From: Mucor racemosus
Lineage: Eukaryota > Mucoromycota > Mucoromycetes > Mucorales > Mucoraceae
Assembly (NCBI GenBank): GCA_027405735.1
Contig: JAPEHQ010000006.1
Location: 2,232,001-2,296,000 of the forward strand
Direction of reading: 5' to 3'
DNA length: 64,000 bases
The translations under genes and the position numbers were made by a program. The notes below the pieces were generated by a model. It had not been told where the DNA came from, did not search any database, and saw only the letters and a list, made by a program, of their open reading frames with translations. Shown one piece after another: positions 23,060 to 33,999 of the stretch. The first letter of the stretch is position 1. Every line of letters starts with the position of its first letter.

Positions 23060-24215
23060 CTTTTAAAAACTCGAGATATTTGACATCTTAGGTTGTGTTT
23101 TTAAGCGGGGGAAAACCAATGTTTCATCTTTGTTGTCTTTATACTGGCTGAAAAATGATGATGAATAAAAATGAATTGCTTGGTAATATTCTATACCATT
23201 TCAAGTATAGCCTTGCATTTTGTATTTCCTGGTTATCTATTGAAATGGGGGCACGCTCAAATTTTGAATATCACCATATAAAATTGTATAATCAGATATG
23301 CACATGTAACTGAGCTTCAATTCGAAAAAGTGTTCAAATGGAAAAAAAAACCAAAAAAAACCAAAAAAAACCTTGTATGTTTAATTACTCACAAAAATGC
23401 ATAGTAAGTTGATCTAGCGTATTAAATGTTTTAGGTTTAGTTTTTAATTCTGAATCAATTTGTGTAGGTTTTAAAAATGTTTTTCTTATAAAATTTCTAG
23501 TAAATTTAATGTCAAATTTTAACGGTTTTTGATCAAAAAGTACCCTTTATTTAGATGTAACCCTACAATGTTTTATTTTTACATTATGCGCAATAAAATT
23601 ATCTACAGAATGAGTATTTATACGTAGCTGTAGCTCTATTTTACGAGGGGATATTAATTTTTTTGATCATTTTTTTGCATCACGGAAAATTTTTCCTTGT
23701 ATATCCTCGTCCAAAATGGATCATTTTTTGTATTATCATCAAAAATCAATCATTCAATCTCAATTTTCTCGACGAAAAATTAATATTTTTTGACGAGATA
23801 AAATTCGTTGGATAAACGCTAATGAGTACTATCCTATGGTTTTAGCTTTGCATACCTGTCATCCCTTCATGGATCTCTATAACAGAAAAAGTGCTCTCAC
23901 AAATTTTATAAAAAAATAAAAAAGTCTTCACAGCGATCTAAAAACTAAATATCCTGGTAGAGAATGAAAAATAAAGTAGACTTTACTTAATAACCATCAT
24001 TGCAATAGCTTAGTATTTTCTCGACTTATTTTCATTTCAAATGCGGGTTTTCAATTTTAAGCTTGCCATTTCTGCATCATTCAAATTTATGAAACAATCA
24101 CTATAGTAACCATCCTTGCTCCATTTAATAAAATCTGTAGCTGAGACAATGTTGAACGGATAGATACTGTTTTTAAAAACAAGTTTCTGCTAAAATTGAT
24201 CACGAGTACAAATAC
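23060..24215 (+). repeat. Dispersed repeat S, copy 1
   Basis: Non-coding sequence starting at CTCGAGATATTTGACATCTTAGG. It is closely similar to 55020-56130 (same orientation) and to 45440-46498 (inverted). Shared landmarks are the CCAAAAAAAACC tracts, the CCTCGTCCAAAATGGATC region and TTTTCTCGACGAAAAAT. No ORF survives in any copy. It is a repeat family of unknown class with at least three copies here. Confidence 0.8.
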
Positions 24216-25510
24216 ATATATATGTGAAAGAAAATAATGTTGTGTCCACAGCATTGCGGCTAATTCTTATTGAATATGCAGTTAATACGCAGGTAATACG
24301 CACATATTACCTTACAACGGAATACGGTGTGGTAAAAGGCTCATATCACCTTGCGTAATACGATGATAAAGCTCGCATATTACCTGCATACTTCAATGTT
24401 TCACTGAAAATTTGATACTTTCTACTGCCTCTCCACATTCTTAAATCTTTTTTATTTGCTCAATTTGACTATATTACCATCATATTACAACGTTTTAATC
24501 TAAAATATACCATTAACACTACCACTACGGAAAAAATAATGTAATTTTTGATTTTTAGCATTATTTAACTAGGAAAACCATGATAACATTAAACAATGTA
24601 AATAAATGATACGTATATTTACATACATTTACATACATATTAATTAATGTTAACATATTTTAAATTATTTTTCTTGTAGTATACTATTGGTGTTTACATG
24701 AAAAAAAAATATAACTTTAGTTACTAGTAATTCCTTTAATCTCAATACACATTCGTTTATTAATGGCCTGTATTTAATGGTACTATCCAGATGCTAGTGC
24801 TTCATTAGATGATCTACTATTAACGTTATTAATTTATTGGGTTGATTTAGTATCTATTCCTTAGATTCTTTACTTTCACTATGCTTATATCGTTTGTACG
24901 CTTTCGGATACTTCGATAAAATAACTTTTTTTTTGAGTCTAGATTAATAGAATAATGGAGTAAAAACTTTATTTAAAAAACTGTACAAAAATTTATAGCA
25001 TATACTATACTAAGTTGGTACCCATTTGACTACTTTTAGATCAACCTCAGCCAGATCCAATACAAGCACTAACCTTCTTTACAAAAATACATACAACACA
25101 ACCATTATAGAGCATATCATTAGATAATATCGAAGTAGTCATCAGACAAGCCTTCTTCAAGAGTGGATAAACATGTAAATAAATTACTAACGTACAGTAG
25201 CACTTCGAAATAAAGGACTTTTCAGGGAATACCAATTTATACCAAATATCCAAATCTATACAGTATATTGATAAACACATTTTTGCAAGATTTATTTTGA
25301 TCTTACTACTTTCAAATAACTAAGGAAAATCAAGATATTTATCAGAGTATTAGAGACGATATACAGCAACCTTAAATACTATATAATTATATATTAGTTT
25401 ATTTTAATATAAAGATGATACTGCAAAATAATATTTTTTTCATAGTGTTTATTTATTTACGTAGACAGAATTTATATGGTTTGGCTAAAACAAACCAGTC
25501 CCTATTCATA
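24216..25510. other. AT-rich non-coding stretch
   Basis: No coding frame, RNA gene or long duplicated sequence recognised. Confidence 0.45.
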
Positions 25511-25890
25511 TTGATTTATCGAGACTTTATAAATTAAAATCAACGTAAAAAGTACCGTTTATTAGAATGAATTAAATATGGGTTTATATAGTTATTGGAA
25601 TTGTGTGATAAGATCTAATGGACAGGGATCCATTAGATGTGACAATAGATATTATTATTAATGTGTATGGATATAACATTTTATGTTTCAGTGGTAATAT
25701 TGCTATAAGTTATGTTTCATTGTTAGTTCCTGGGTGACAGGAACCAGTTACTGGATAGATAAGATCTGCTAGATTTGTCGGAGATCTTCTATATATCGAA
25801 TGTTGTAATTCTGATAGATCACATATAAAACAATACAAATTATGTACCAACTGGATAATTTTTGACCAAATTAAGTCAACAATTAGGGTC
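25511..25890. repeat. Dispersed repeat R, copy 1 (LTR-like)
   Basis: Resembles 47229-47810 and 53570-53890. Shared landmarks are CGAGACTTTATAAATTAAAA, GTGTGATAAGATCTAATGGA and CATTGTTAGTTCCTGG, followed by AACCAGTTACT. It has the length and composition of a solo LTR of another retroelement, probably on the minus strand, but its termini were not fixed. Confidence 0.6.
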
Positions 25891-26933
25891 CTGTGGTAGT
25901 TTTTTCTAGTGTAGTAAAATTTTCTTAATAAACTTGTATCATAATTATTATAGGGATTTATGAACAAAAGATACTGATGAATAAGATGAAGACAACCTAA
26001 TAAAATGCTGTAAGCATTAAAATCAAAAGTCGAGTTATTATCACACTTACTTTTTTTTAGCTAAACAAATCAAAAAGATTGAAACTAAAAGAAAAAATTA
26101 GATCTACAGCTCATTTATAAACCCCTGCGCGTGGTTTTGAAAAAATTTGTCTTCTATTATTATTATAAATTTGAATACTGTATATGATCCACATTTTTGT
26201 CAACGGTCACTCTTCCAAAAAAAAAAGCCGAACAATCGCCGGACGCGACCATCTAATAATTTTTTCAGGCTTCCAATTTCCAGAAAAAATTGCCGGACAG
26301 ACCGGAAGCGGCTGTTTAAACATCTCAAACAGCTGTGAAATGCAGGTATCAAAATTTCATACAAAAATTAAGGTTCGAATGTATAACTAACTATTCAAAG
26401 ACTTATTTTATCTTCTATTTATGTCAAGTGTAAAATACCACATATAGCTTTAGTCTAATAAAACGAGGTTTAGCTTAGGAAGTATAATAAAATGGTACGT
26501 GAAATGCACAAGATTTAAAATAAATATTGTAGCAAGAAAATGTATAATTTAATAAAGGAACTTGTTAAATTAAATCAAACACAAAAACTGAAGATAATCT
26601 TTATTTAATATCAATAAGTTATCCTATTTATATACAAATTCTATGTTACATTTATCCGCTAGATCAGCATTGGATCAATTATATCTTTCTAACATTCTAT
26701 GTTAGATCAATTTACTTACATTAGTAACGCAGCACATTGAAGTTGAGCTTATTTTATTTAGCAAAATCCAACAAGTGGGCATGTCTCACATATCCCGTTT
26801 CCCGGATTTTGCTTTAGAACAATAAGAGCAACAATCAAAAATGTTATCATAGATTAGTTAGCTGACTTCTTGACAATAAAGACTAAAAATCAAAAGGTTC
26901 ATTATCTTACAATTAACTGGCGGTGGATGCAAC
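25891..26933. other. Non-coding flank of the Ty3 element
   Basis: AT-rich with a small GC-richer patch at 26225-26315 containing repeated GCCGGAC-type motifs. No gene supported. Confidence 0.45.
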
Positions 26934-26938
26934 AGTAG

Positions 26939-27259
26939 TGTAGTAAACTACATATACCAAGTTTGTTTAGTAATCAAATTGATCTTAGTCAACATCTAAG
27001 ATCTAATAACCTTAAATCACACAAAACTTTAAAATGTCAAATTGTACCACTGGTACTCCCAAACTAGGAACTAAACCATGAAGATCTTGCTTCAAGATCT
27101 TATTACTGTATTATTAATAGAATTAGAAAATAGTATATATATCACAAAGGCTATGGTAATCCATAAACCTTTGCTTTTACTTTATATCTTAAATAAATAT
27201 CAAAGAGTTATAATTGTAGTCGCAACGCTTTTTTTTGTTTAATTACTATTTTTGTAGCA
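26939..27259 (+). repeat. 5' LTR of the Ty3 element
   Basis: 321 bp with TG...CA ends, matching the 3' LTR throughout on direct reading. The preceding pentamer AGTAG is the target duplication. Confidence 0.95.
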
Positions 27260-27310
27260 TTTTTTTACAATTAACTTTTCTTTACTCTGTTCGTCAAATT
27301 TACTACACAA

Positions 27311-30300
27311 ATGTCATCTGGAAGCTCCCCTGTTGGTATGTCCTTGTCTGGTAACAATACTTCAAGTATTGACACCCCTCCTCCCATATCTGCGCCTGAT
27401 CATTTAGAGCAAATGAACATCGTAGCAAACCAAGAAGAAACTACTAAGTCCATTGATGAAGACGTTGAGATGTCAGATGTAGCTGAAATCAAGACTTCTG
27501 CTGTCGCTAAGAAGGATCCTATTATTGTATTGAAGAAATTAATCCTCAAAAGAGACCAATATGTATCCTTATATACGGATATGATCGCCACTGACTCTTC
27601 GATCCAAAAGGATATCGATCATGCTGTTGAAATCCGCGAGAAAATTGAAAATCTAAACAAAGACATATCAGTCCTCAAAAACTCTATTCGACTATCCAAT
27701 GAAAAGGTATCCGCTTCCGTTGACATGCATATTGGTAAGCTCAATATTGGTGGCCTCCGTCTTTCTAAACAAGATCTCCCCAAGTTCCAATTGAAGTCTA
27801 GTACAACCAAATACTTCCCCAAGGATGAATCTTATGAATCAGTAAACCATTTCCTTAGGTCATTCGAGAAGGTGATATCATCTAGTGGTGAGGATGTAGA
27901 GAACATTTGGAAGAGATATGTTCCATTGACTTTACCGTATGAATTGGACAACTGGCTTAATAATGAAGTATTATCTTGCAATACATGGACCGAAGTGGGT
28001 GTCATCTTCAACAAGAAATTTGGTAACAATGCAATCCTTAAATTACAAGCTAGAAGAGAGGTCTTCAACGCAAAGATGAGACCTGGAGAATCCACAGAAG
28101 AATACACTGCTCGTTTCTCCAAGGCAGTGTCTGATGCTAATTACTCTATGGATAATACTACGATTGGCGATGCGTTTCTAACTGGGTTCCCTGAGGAATG
28201 GCAAACTCAAATTAATACGGTGTTACATTGTAACCATTCGGATCGTGATTGCTGGATCATTGATGAGATTTATACCGCTGCTATTAACGTGTACAACTCC
28301 AAACCTGCTCCCATCTCCTTTGTGAACAAATCTCGTACCTCCCCTGCTGGCTCTGTTGAATCGAACCAAAACAAAAAGTTTAAACCTAATGGTATCAAGG
28401 AAACTACTGGTTTCTATTGCTCAAATCATGGTGGTACTGCCTCCAAACATAATGAAAAAGATTGTTATAATAACAAAGTCGCTAATGCTGCTTCCCCTTC
28501 GGGATCTACTCAAAAATTTATCAAACCTAATTTTCTCGGTAACAAAAATGTTCCTAGGAAAGCTACTAGCAATACGTTTTGTAAGTGGTGTGGTGTTTTG
28601 TGGTTCTTTGGTCACTCATGTCCTGAATATGAAGCAAAGAGAAATGGTAATGTTGCTGTTTTATCTGTTCAAAGTTCCAACAATAGTATTAAAAAGAAAT
28701 CAAAGAAATCCAAAGGAAAACAAAAGGCTGATGGAAATGAAAAACTACTTCGTGAATGTCTCGAGGATGACTCATACTGTGAGTATAGAAACAAACAAAC
28801 AATTAAAAATTCTTTTCAGCTAATCACTCCTTTGCTTTTGAATAATATTAGAGTCCTTGGTAAAGTTGATCCAGGTGCGGACATATCATTCATAAATAAA
28901 TCAATTTTAAATAAAGATTTTAAAAATATAAAAAATATAAAAACTATGGGCTACTTAAATTTTCTCTCTGTAAATGAAGATGGGTCTAATAGTCGTACCA
29001 AAAGAGTAGGACAAACTGAACCTATGGAAGTTACTTATTTAAATGGAATCGTATTTAGACATCAATTCGAAATTATTGAATTCAATGATGAGATGAAAAC
29101 TGAATTTGATGTTTTGCTCGGTTCTGATATCCTACCTAAGTTAAAAATATATCTTAGTGGTGTTGCACATGCATGGCCAAATGATTCAAAAAAAGAAATG
29201 TCTCAATTTGAAAATATCAATTACGATACAAAAAATGAACATGATCCTGATAATGCTGATTATGGATCACCCAACGAACGTGAACATTTAATGAAATCAA
29301 TTCAGGATTCATTAGACAGAAATATAAAAATAAGACCAGAAGCTGTTTGCTCAATGAAAGAAAGTATCGTACACATCCCAATTGATGATCCATCAGATTG
29401 CTTTGTGAGACAGTACCCATTACCGGTCAATGCACACAACGAAATAAAAGCACAATTAAAGGAATGGTTAGATAACGGGATTGTTCAAAAGACTGTACCC
29501 TCATCTACCTATCACTCACCTTTGCTATGTGTACCAAAAAAGGATCTTAATGGCAAACCCACGAAACTTCGTATTTGTTGTGATCTAAGAAAAATTAATG
29601 CTGCTATATCTCGTAATTATCATGAGAATTACGCTGTACCAAAAATCAATGAAATTTTTGATAGAGTATCAGCTAATGCACGTATTATAAGTAAAATTGA
29701 CTTACACCAGGCATACATGTCGTATAGTGTACACGAAAATTCGAGGGAAGCTCTTACATTCAGCTATAACGGATTGTTTTACCATTGGTCTAGAGCACCG
29801 TACGGATTAAAATTTATGAGTTCATTGTTTGTGAAATGCATGACCATTTTACTAAATGATATTCATATTGAACTTCAAAATGAAATGAAAAAATATAACA
29901 AAAATCAAGATAGTGATGATACCTTTTATGGAGGGGTTGAACACTATGTGGATGATATAGTCTTATTTAGCAGAGATACTGTCTCGCATGTAAGACTTAT
30001 AAACCTAGTCATTAATCGATTAACATCAGTTAATTTACGCATAAATGTGGACAAATGCACTTGGTTTAAAACATCTGTATTTTTGTTAGGATTTGTTGTT
30101 GGACCTGGTATTACCAAAATTGATATGAGACGTCTATCAGATATTGATAATTGGCCAATCCCTCAAACTGCCAAACAAGTTAAAAGCATTATGGGAGTGG
30201 TATCTCATCTGCGAGATTACTGTCCTATGCTATCAAAAGTAGCTGCACCTATTGATCAATTAAGAAATGATAATGATGTAAAAAAGAAATGGACACAGTT

Positions 30301-32368
30301 ACATACTGACCGTTTCAACGCAATCAAACAAATATTATTATCGAATCAAATACTGCATACCCCAGTGATGGAAGATAAATTCTTCCTTCAAGTAGACGCA
30401 AGTCTGTATGGGATTGCTGCTTGCTTATATCAAAAAGATAAAGTAGGTCGTATTAAACACATTGGATTTGTTAGTAAGTCTTTAAATCAAGCTGAACGCA
30501 ACTGGTCAACAAATCGCCGTGAAACTGCTGCAATTATGTTTGGCCTCCAAAAATTTAGATCCTTATTATGGGGACACCCTAACTTGGAAATCTTAACTGA
30601 TCATATTGCCCTGACATACATGTTTACATCTACAAATTTAAATAGTACCTTACAAAATTACTTGGAGACATTAAGTGAATATAATTTTACTATCTCTCAC
30701 GTAAAAGGCATAGATAATGTTCTTAGTGATGCATTATCTCGTCTGTATCCTCCAATTGAAGAAGATCAGATACTGGAAGAAGAAAATCAAAAACAAATGA
30801 AAAGATTACAAAGATTTATTTTGATGAAACGGGCCAACAAAAATAATGAAATTGTTCGAACAACCAAAATATATTCTAAAGATGTAAATCTGAATGTACT
30901 AGCCGTTAAATTAAGCAGTAAAGAATTTAAATCATCTGTTACGGATTATGTATGTCCACCTGAAAAGGATCGTGCTCAAATCATTAAGGATGCTCATGAA
31001 ATTGGACATTTTGGTATAGAAAGTTGTGTAAAACACATTCATGTCTATTTTGGTCTCCATTGGAACACCATATATCAAGATGTCAAAGAGGTGCTTTTAA
31101 CTTGTCGAGAATGTGCTTTACATAATATCTCAAAAAAGGGATTTAATCCAGCTCGTAGTATCGTCAGTTTTCAAGTTCTCGATCATGTCGCATTTGATTT
31201 AGTAGGCCCTTTTTCCGTCACTGACAAAGGAAATGTATACATTCTAGTAATGATCGACCTCTGTACACGATACGTTGTTGCTCGTGCTATCCCAAACAAA
31301 TCAAGTACCACTGTAGCCCAAACTATCCTGAATATTTTTGGTGACTATGGCGTAGCATTATCCGTCATCCAAAGTGATAATGGAAAAGAATGGTCCAATA
31401 CGTTAATGAGCCACCTTACTAAATCATTAAATATACAGCATCGTTTCTCTACTCCATACTATAGTCAATCAAATGGAAGTGTTGAGAATGCGATAAAAAC
31501 TGTAACTCAAACCCTGCGAAAAATGTGTGGTAACGACACTCGTAATTGGGATGATCGATTGGCAATTTGTCAGTTGGCTATAAACATGAAAATCAAGGAT
31601 CGTACTGCTAGCACACCATTTAGTTTAATGTTTGCTCGTCAAGTAAATACAAATCGATCCACTGAAAACTTAAATTTGAATGGTCGAAAAGCCCTTTCTC
31701 TATCAGAACTCCAACAGCGAGCTGAATATATGAATTCCATTGTTTTCCCTGCTATTCAAACTAGAACCACTAGATTAGTCGAGGAATATAATAAAAAGAT
31801 GGATGATAAACATTACATAATTGATATACCTTTTGATACACCTGTTATGGTCAGACTGAAGGAAGGCCGTGAAAATAAATTAGCACCTCTGTATGTTGGA
31901 CCATACGTTGTTGCAAGGAAAACAAAAGCGGGAAATTACGTATTGCGTGATGAAAAGAATGAACTTCTCCATAGAGAATACACACCCTCTGAATTAAAAG
32001 TTATTTCACTAGATGAAACTGCAATTGAAGAAGAAACATTTGAAGTCGAAGATATTCGTGATCATCGAAAAAACAAAGATGGTGTTATTGAATACTTGGT
32101 CAAATGGGTTGGTTATGGTGAACGCGAAAATAGCTACATCACCCCTGACCTTTTCTCTTCTCCTCTTCCTATTAAAAAATATTGGGAAAAGGTTAAACGA
32201 AATAAAGAATATGACTTGGAAAGAAAACAAAAATTAATCGAACAGAATAATACTTCTCGAAAAAAATTAAATAACAAAAATCCCTCTAGTTACCCTAGTA
32301 AACGGAAACTTGGTGCCGATGTATCACAGACATCGAAACCCCACAATCGTCGCAAGACTAAACCTTAA
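27311..32368 (+). CDS. Gag-Pol polyprotein of a Ty3 chromovirus (single ORF)
   Basis: One ORF of 1,685 aa with no frameshift between Gag and Pol. In order: a Gag domain at about 180-310; a Cys/His-rich segment at about 355-445 with an unusual C-x2-C-x7-H-x-C knuckle; an aspartic protease near 520 reading DPGA where D(S/T)GA is usual; reverse transcriptase at about 700-960 with YVDD near 880; RNase H with VDAS and a later TDH; the integrase HHCC zinc motif near 1225-1275; and the integrase core D,D,35,E at about 1293, 1355 and 1391. A C-terminal chromodomain (VEDIRDHR to EYLVKWVGYGE) near 1577-1610 classes it as a chromovirus that targets heterochromatin. Apart from the protease substitution it looks functional. 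Confidence 0.96.
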   Translation: MSSGSSPVGMSLSGNNTSSIDTPPPISAPDHLEQMNIVANQEETTKSIDEDVEMSDVAEIKTSAVAKKDPIIVLKKLILKRDQYVSLYTDMIATDSSIQKDIDHAVEIREKIENLNKDISVLKNSIRLSNEKVSASVDMHIGKLNIGGLRLSKQDLPKFQLKSSTTKYFPKDESYESVNHFLRSFEKVISSSGEDVENIWKRYVPLTLPYELDNWLNNEVLSCNTWTEVGVIFNKKFGNNAILKLQARREVFNAKMRPGESTEEYTARFSKAVSDANYSMDNTTIGDAFLTGFPEEWQTQINTVLHCNHSDRDCWIIDEIYTAAINVYNSKPAPISFVNKSRTSPAGSVESNQNKKFKPNGIKETTGFYCSNHGGTASKHNEKDCYNNKVANAASPSGSTQKFIKPNFLGNKNVPRKATSNTFCKWCGVLWFFGHSCPEYEAKRNGNVAVLSVQSSNNSIKKKSKKSKGKQKADGNEKLLRECLEDDSYCEYRNKQTIKNSFQLITPLLLNNIRVLGKVDPGADISFINKSILNKDFKNIKNIKTMGYLNFLSVNEDGSNSRTKRVGQTEPMEVTYLNGIVFRHQFEIIEFNDEMKTEFDVLLGSDILPKLKIYLSGVAHAWPNDSKKEMSQFENINYDTKNEHDPDNADYGSPNEREHLMKSIQDSLDRNIKIRPEAVCSMKESIVHIPIDDPSDCFVRQYPLPVNAHNEIKAQLKEWLDNGIVQKTVPSSTYHSPLLCVPKKDLNGKPTKLRICCDLRKINAAISRNYHENYAVPKINEIFDRVSANARIISKIDLHQAYMSYSVHENSREALTFSYNGLFYHWSRAPYGLKFMSSLFVKCMTILLNDIHIELQNEMKKYNKNQDSDDTFYGGVEHYVDDIVLFSRDTVSHVRLINLVINRLTSVNLRINVDKCTWFKTSVFLLGFVVGPGITKIDMRRLSDIDNWPIPQTAKQVKSIMGVVSHLRDYCPMLSKVAAPIDQLRNDNDVKKKWTQLHTDRFNAIKQILLSNQILHTPVMEDKFFLQVDASLYGIAACLYQKDKVGRIKHIGFVSKSLNQAERNWSTNRRETAAIMFGLQKFRSLLWGHPNLEILTDHIALTYMFTSTNLNSTLQNYLETLSEYNFTISHVKGIDNVLSDALSRLYPPIEEDQILEEENQKQMKRLQRFILMKRANKNNEIVRTTKIYSKDVNLNVLAVKLSSKEFKSSVTDYVCPPEKDRAQIIKDAHEIGHFGIESCVKHIHVYFGLHWNTIYQDVKEVLLTCRECALHNISKKGFNPARSIVSFQVLDHVAFDLVGPFSVTDKGNVYILVMIDLCTRYVVARAIPNKSSTTVAQTILNIFGDYGVALSVIQSDNGKEWSNTLMSHLTKSLNIQHRFSTPYYSQSNGSVENAIKTVTQTLRKMCGNDTRNWDDRLAICQLAINMKIKDRTASTPFSLMFARQVNTNRSTENLNLNGRKALSLSELQQRAEYMNSIVFPAIQTRTTRLVEEYNKKMDDKHYIIDIPFDTPVMVRLKEGRENKLAPLYVGPYVVARKTKAGNYVLRDEKNELLHREYTPSELKVISLDETAIEEETFEVEDIRDHRKNKDGVIEYLVKWVGYGERENSYITPDLFSSPLPIKKYWEKVKRNKEYDLERKQKLIEQNNTSRKKLNNKNPSSYPSKRKLGADVSQTSKPHNRRKTKP

Positions 32369-32371
32369 TTT

Positions 32372-32408
<37 letters not shown>

Positions 32409-32480
32409 TACTACTTTACTTTACACTATTTCATTACTTCTCTTGTCAACACATTCATCAATGTGTTTGGCCGGGGAGCA

Positions 32481-32801
32481 TGTAGTAAACTACATATACC
32501 AAGTTTGTTTAGTAATCAAATTGATCTTAGTCAACATCTAAGATCTAATAACCTTAAATCACACAAAACTTTAAAATGTCAAATTGTACCACTGGTACTC
32601 CCAAACTAGGAACTAAACCATGAAGATCTTGCTTCAAGATCTTATTACTGTATTATTAATAGAATTAGAAAATAGTATATATATCACAAAGGCTATGGTA
32701 ATCCATAAACCTTTGCTTTTACTTTATATCTTAAATAAATATCAAAGAGTTATAATTGTAGTCGCAACGCTTTTTTTTGTTTAATTACTATTTTTGTAGC
32801 A
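32481..32801 (+). repeat. 3' LTR of the Ty3 element
   Basis: 321 bp, same sequence as the 5' LTR on direct reading. It is followed by the second AGTAG. Confidence 0.95.
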
Positions 32802-32806
32802 AGTAG

Positions 32807-33447
32807 GACTAGATTCGAAAAAAGTCTACAAAATCAAAAATTTTAAAGGATTTATAAAAGTAAAATATACATGATCTTCATTTAATTTTAGAATATATAT
32901 GTATCAATATTGCTATTTTTTATTCGAAACGGATTTTCTTATAAACAGTTTCTATACTTCTACACGAAAAAGGAAGCAGGTATTTTGAAATTTCCGAAAA
33001 TTTTTATTTTTTAAAGTTTACCCAGAGGCAAGCAAATATTTCAATATTTTTTTGACTACTTACAACATTTACTCTATCTCTACCATTAAAAAAAAATACG
33101 AATGTAACACCTACAGGGAAAACGAGGTAATACGTTTTATAATCGCAGTGCAGGTTATTATAGTGATTTGTAAGATAATGAACCGTTTAAGTTATATCCC
33201 TGTCCTTTGGGGCCTCACCATGTGTACTTTGGCGTATGGTGTCGTATGATATCAGGCTGTACAGTCAAAGCAAGACACTGCTTTAGCTGTTCGAGGCTAT
33301 TTAAGCCATTTGAATTCATATCCGTCGAGAACTGGTGAGCTTACTGGTCTTCTTAGTAGGCATAAGTAAAAGATAACCAAATTTTTGTTCAGCCCTATCG
33401 AATGCACGATGAACCATGAAAGCTGATACTGTATCTGAAATACTTTT
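32807..33447. other. Non-coding flank between the Ty3 element and LTR copy B
   Basis: AT-rich with no supported gene. ORF 33052-33249 lacks coding character. Confidence 0.45.
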
Positions 33448-33976
33448 TGTGGTATTCCACCTACTAGTATCATACATTATCACCTTATACAGTATCAATA
33501 CATCTTACAATCTATTGACTACGACATGTATTGAAGTGCAAGTCTTGATATCGGATATAAAAAACTCTTAGCGTATCAAGTTTAATCCAGTAATTACCAA
33601 GAACGCTTAGACCTCAATTATAATACCATATTATTTTATCCCAGCAGTTAATCAATCAAGTAGCTATCAAATCAACATTCAAGCACATTTAGCGCAGCAT
33701 TGAAACAAGACAACTCACAAGCTCTGCAAGAACGATTAAATTATGATTAATCCATTTCAATCCATCGATTACTATCAAACAGATCTAATAGTTCAATAGT
33801 GCCTTAAATTACATCTCAGGATCTCAATGTCAAATCAATATAAAAGGCCATACTTTTACATCTAAATAAACGATATCTTGTTTTTATTATACAGTTGAAG
33901 AACTGATTAATTACTCATTCTTTTATAATTGTATTCTTTTTTAAGTACTATTTATCAATCCTAAAAATATACGACA
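33448..33976 (+). repeat. Solo LTR of family L1, copy B
   Basis: 529 bp starting TGTGGTATTCCACC and ending ATATACGACA. An exact 5-bp duplication, CTTTT, lies at 33443-33447 and 33977-33981. This fixes the true ends of the family and shows insertion followed by LTR-LTR recombination. No internal region remains. Confidence 0.88.
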
Positions 33977-33999
33977 CTTTTAATGCATATTCATATCTA

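Larger units (their letters stand above)
26939..32801 (+). mobile_element. Complete Ty3/gypsy chromovirus retrotransposon
   Basis: A 5,863-bp element with 321-bp LTRs at 26939-27259 and 32481-32801. By eye the LTRs are identical base for base, starting TGTAGTAAAC and ending TTTGTAGCA. A 5-bp target duplication, AGTAG, lies at 26934-26938 and 32802-32806. One uninterrupted 1,685-codon ORF fills the interior. A purine-rich tract, GGCCGGGGAG, just before the 3' LTR would prime plus-strand synthesis. Identical LTRs mean recent insertion, because both are copied from one template. A 32-A run follows the ORF. No clear tRNA primer site follows the 5' LTR. Confidence 0.97.

Noticed and set aside
27400..28122. 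Minus-strand ORFs of 60-96 codons within Gag
   Set aside because: Shadows of the 1,685-codon Gag-Pol frame.
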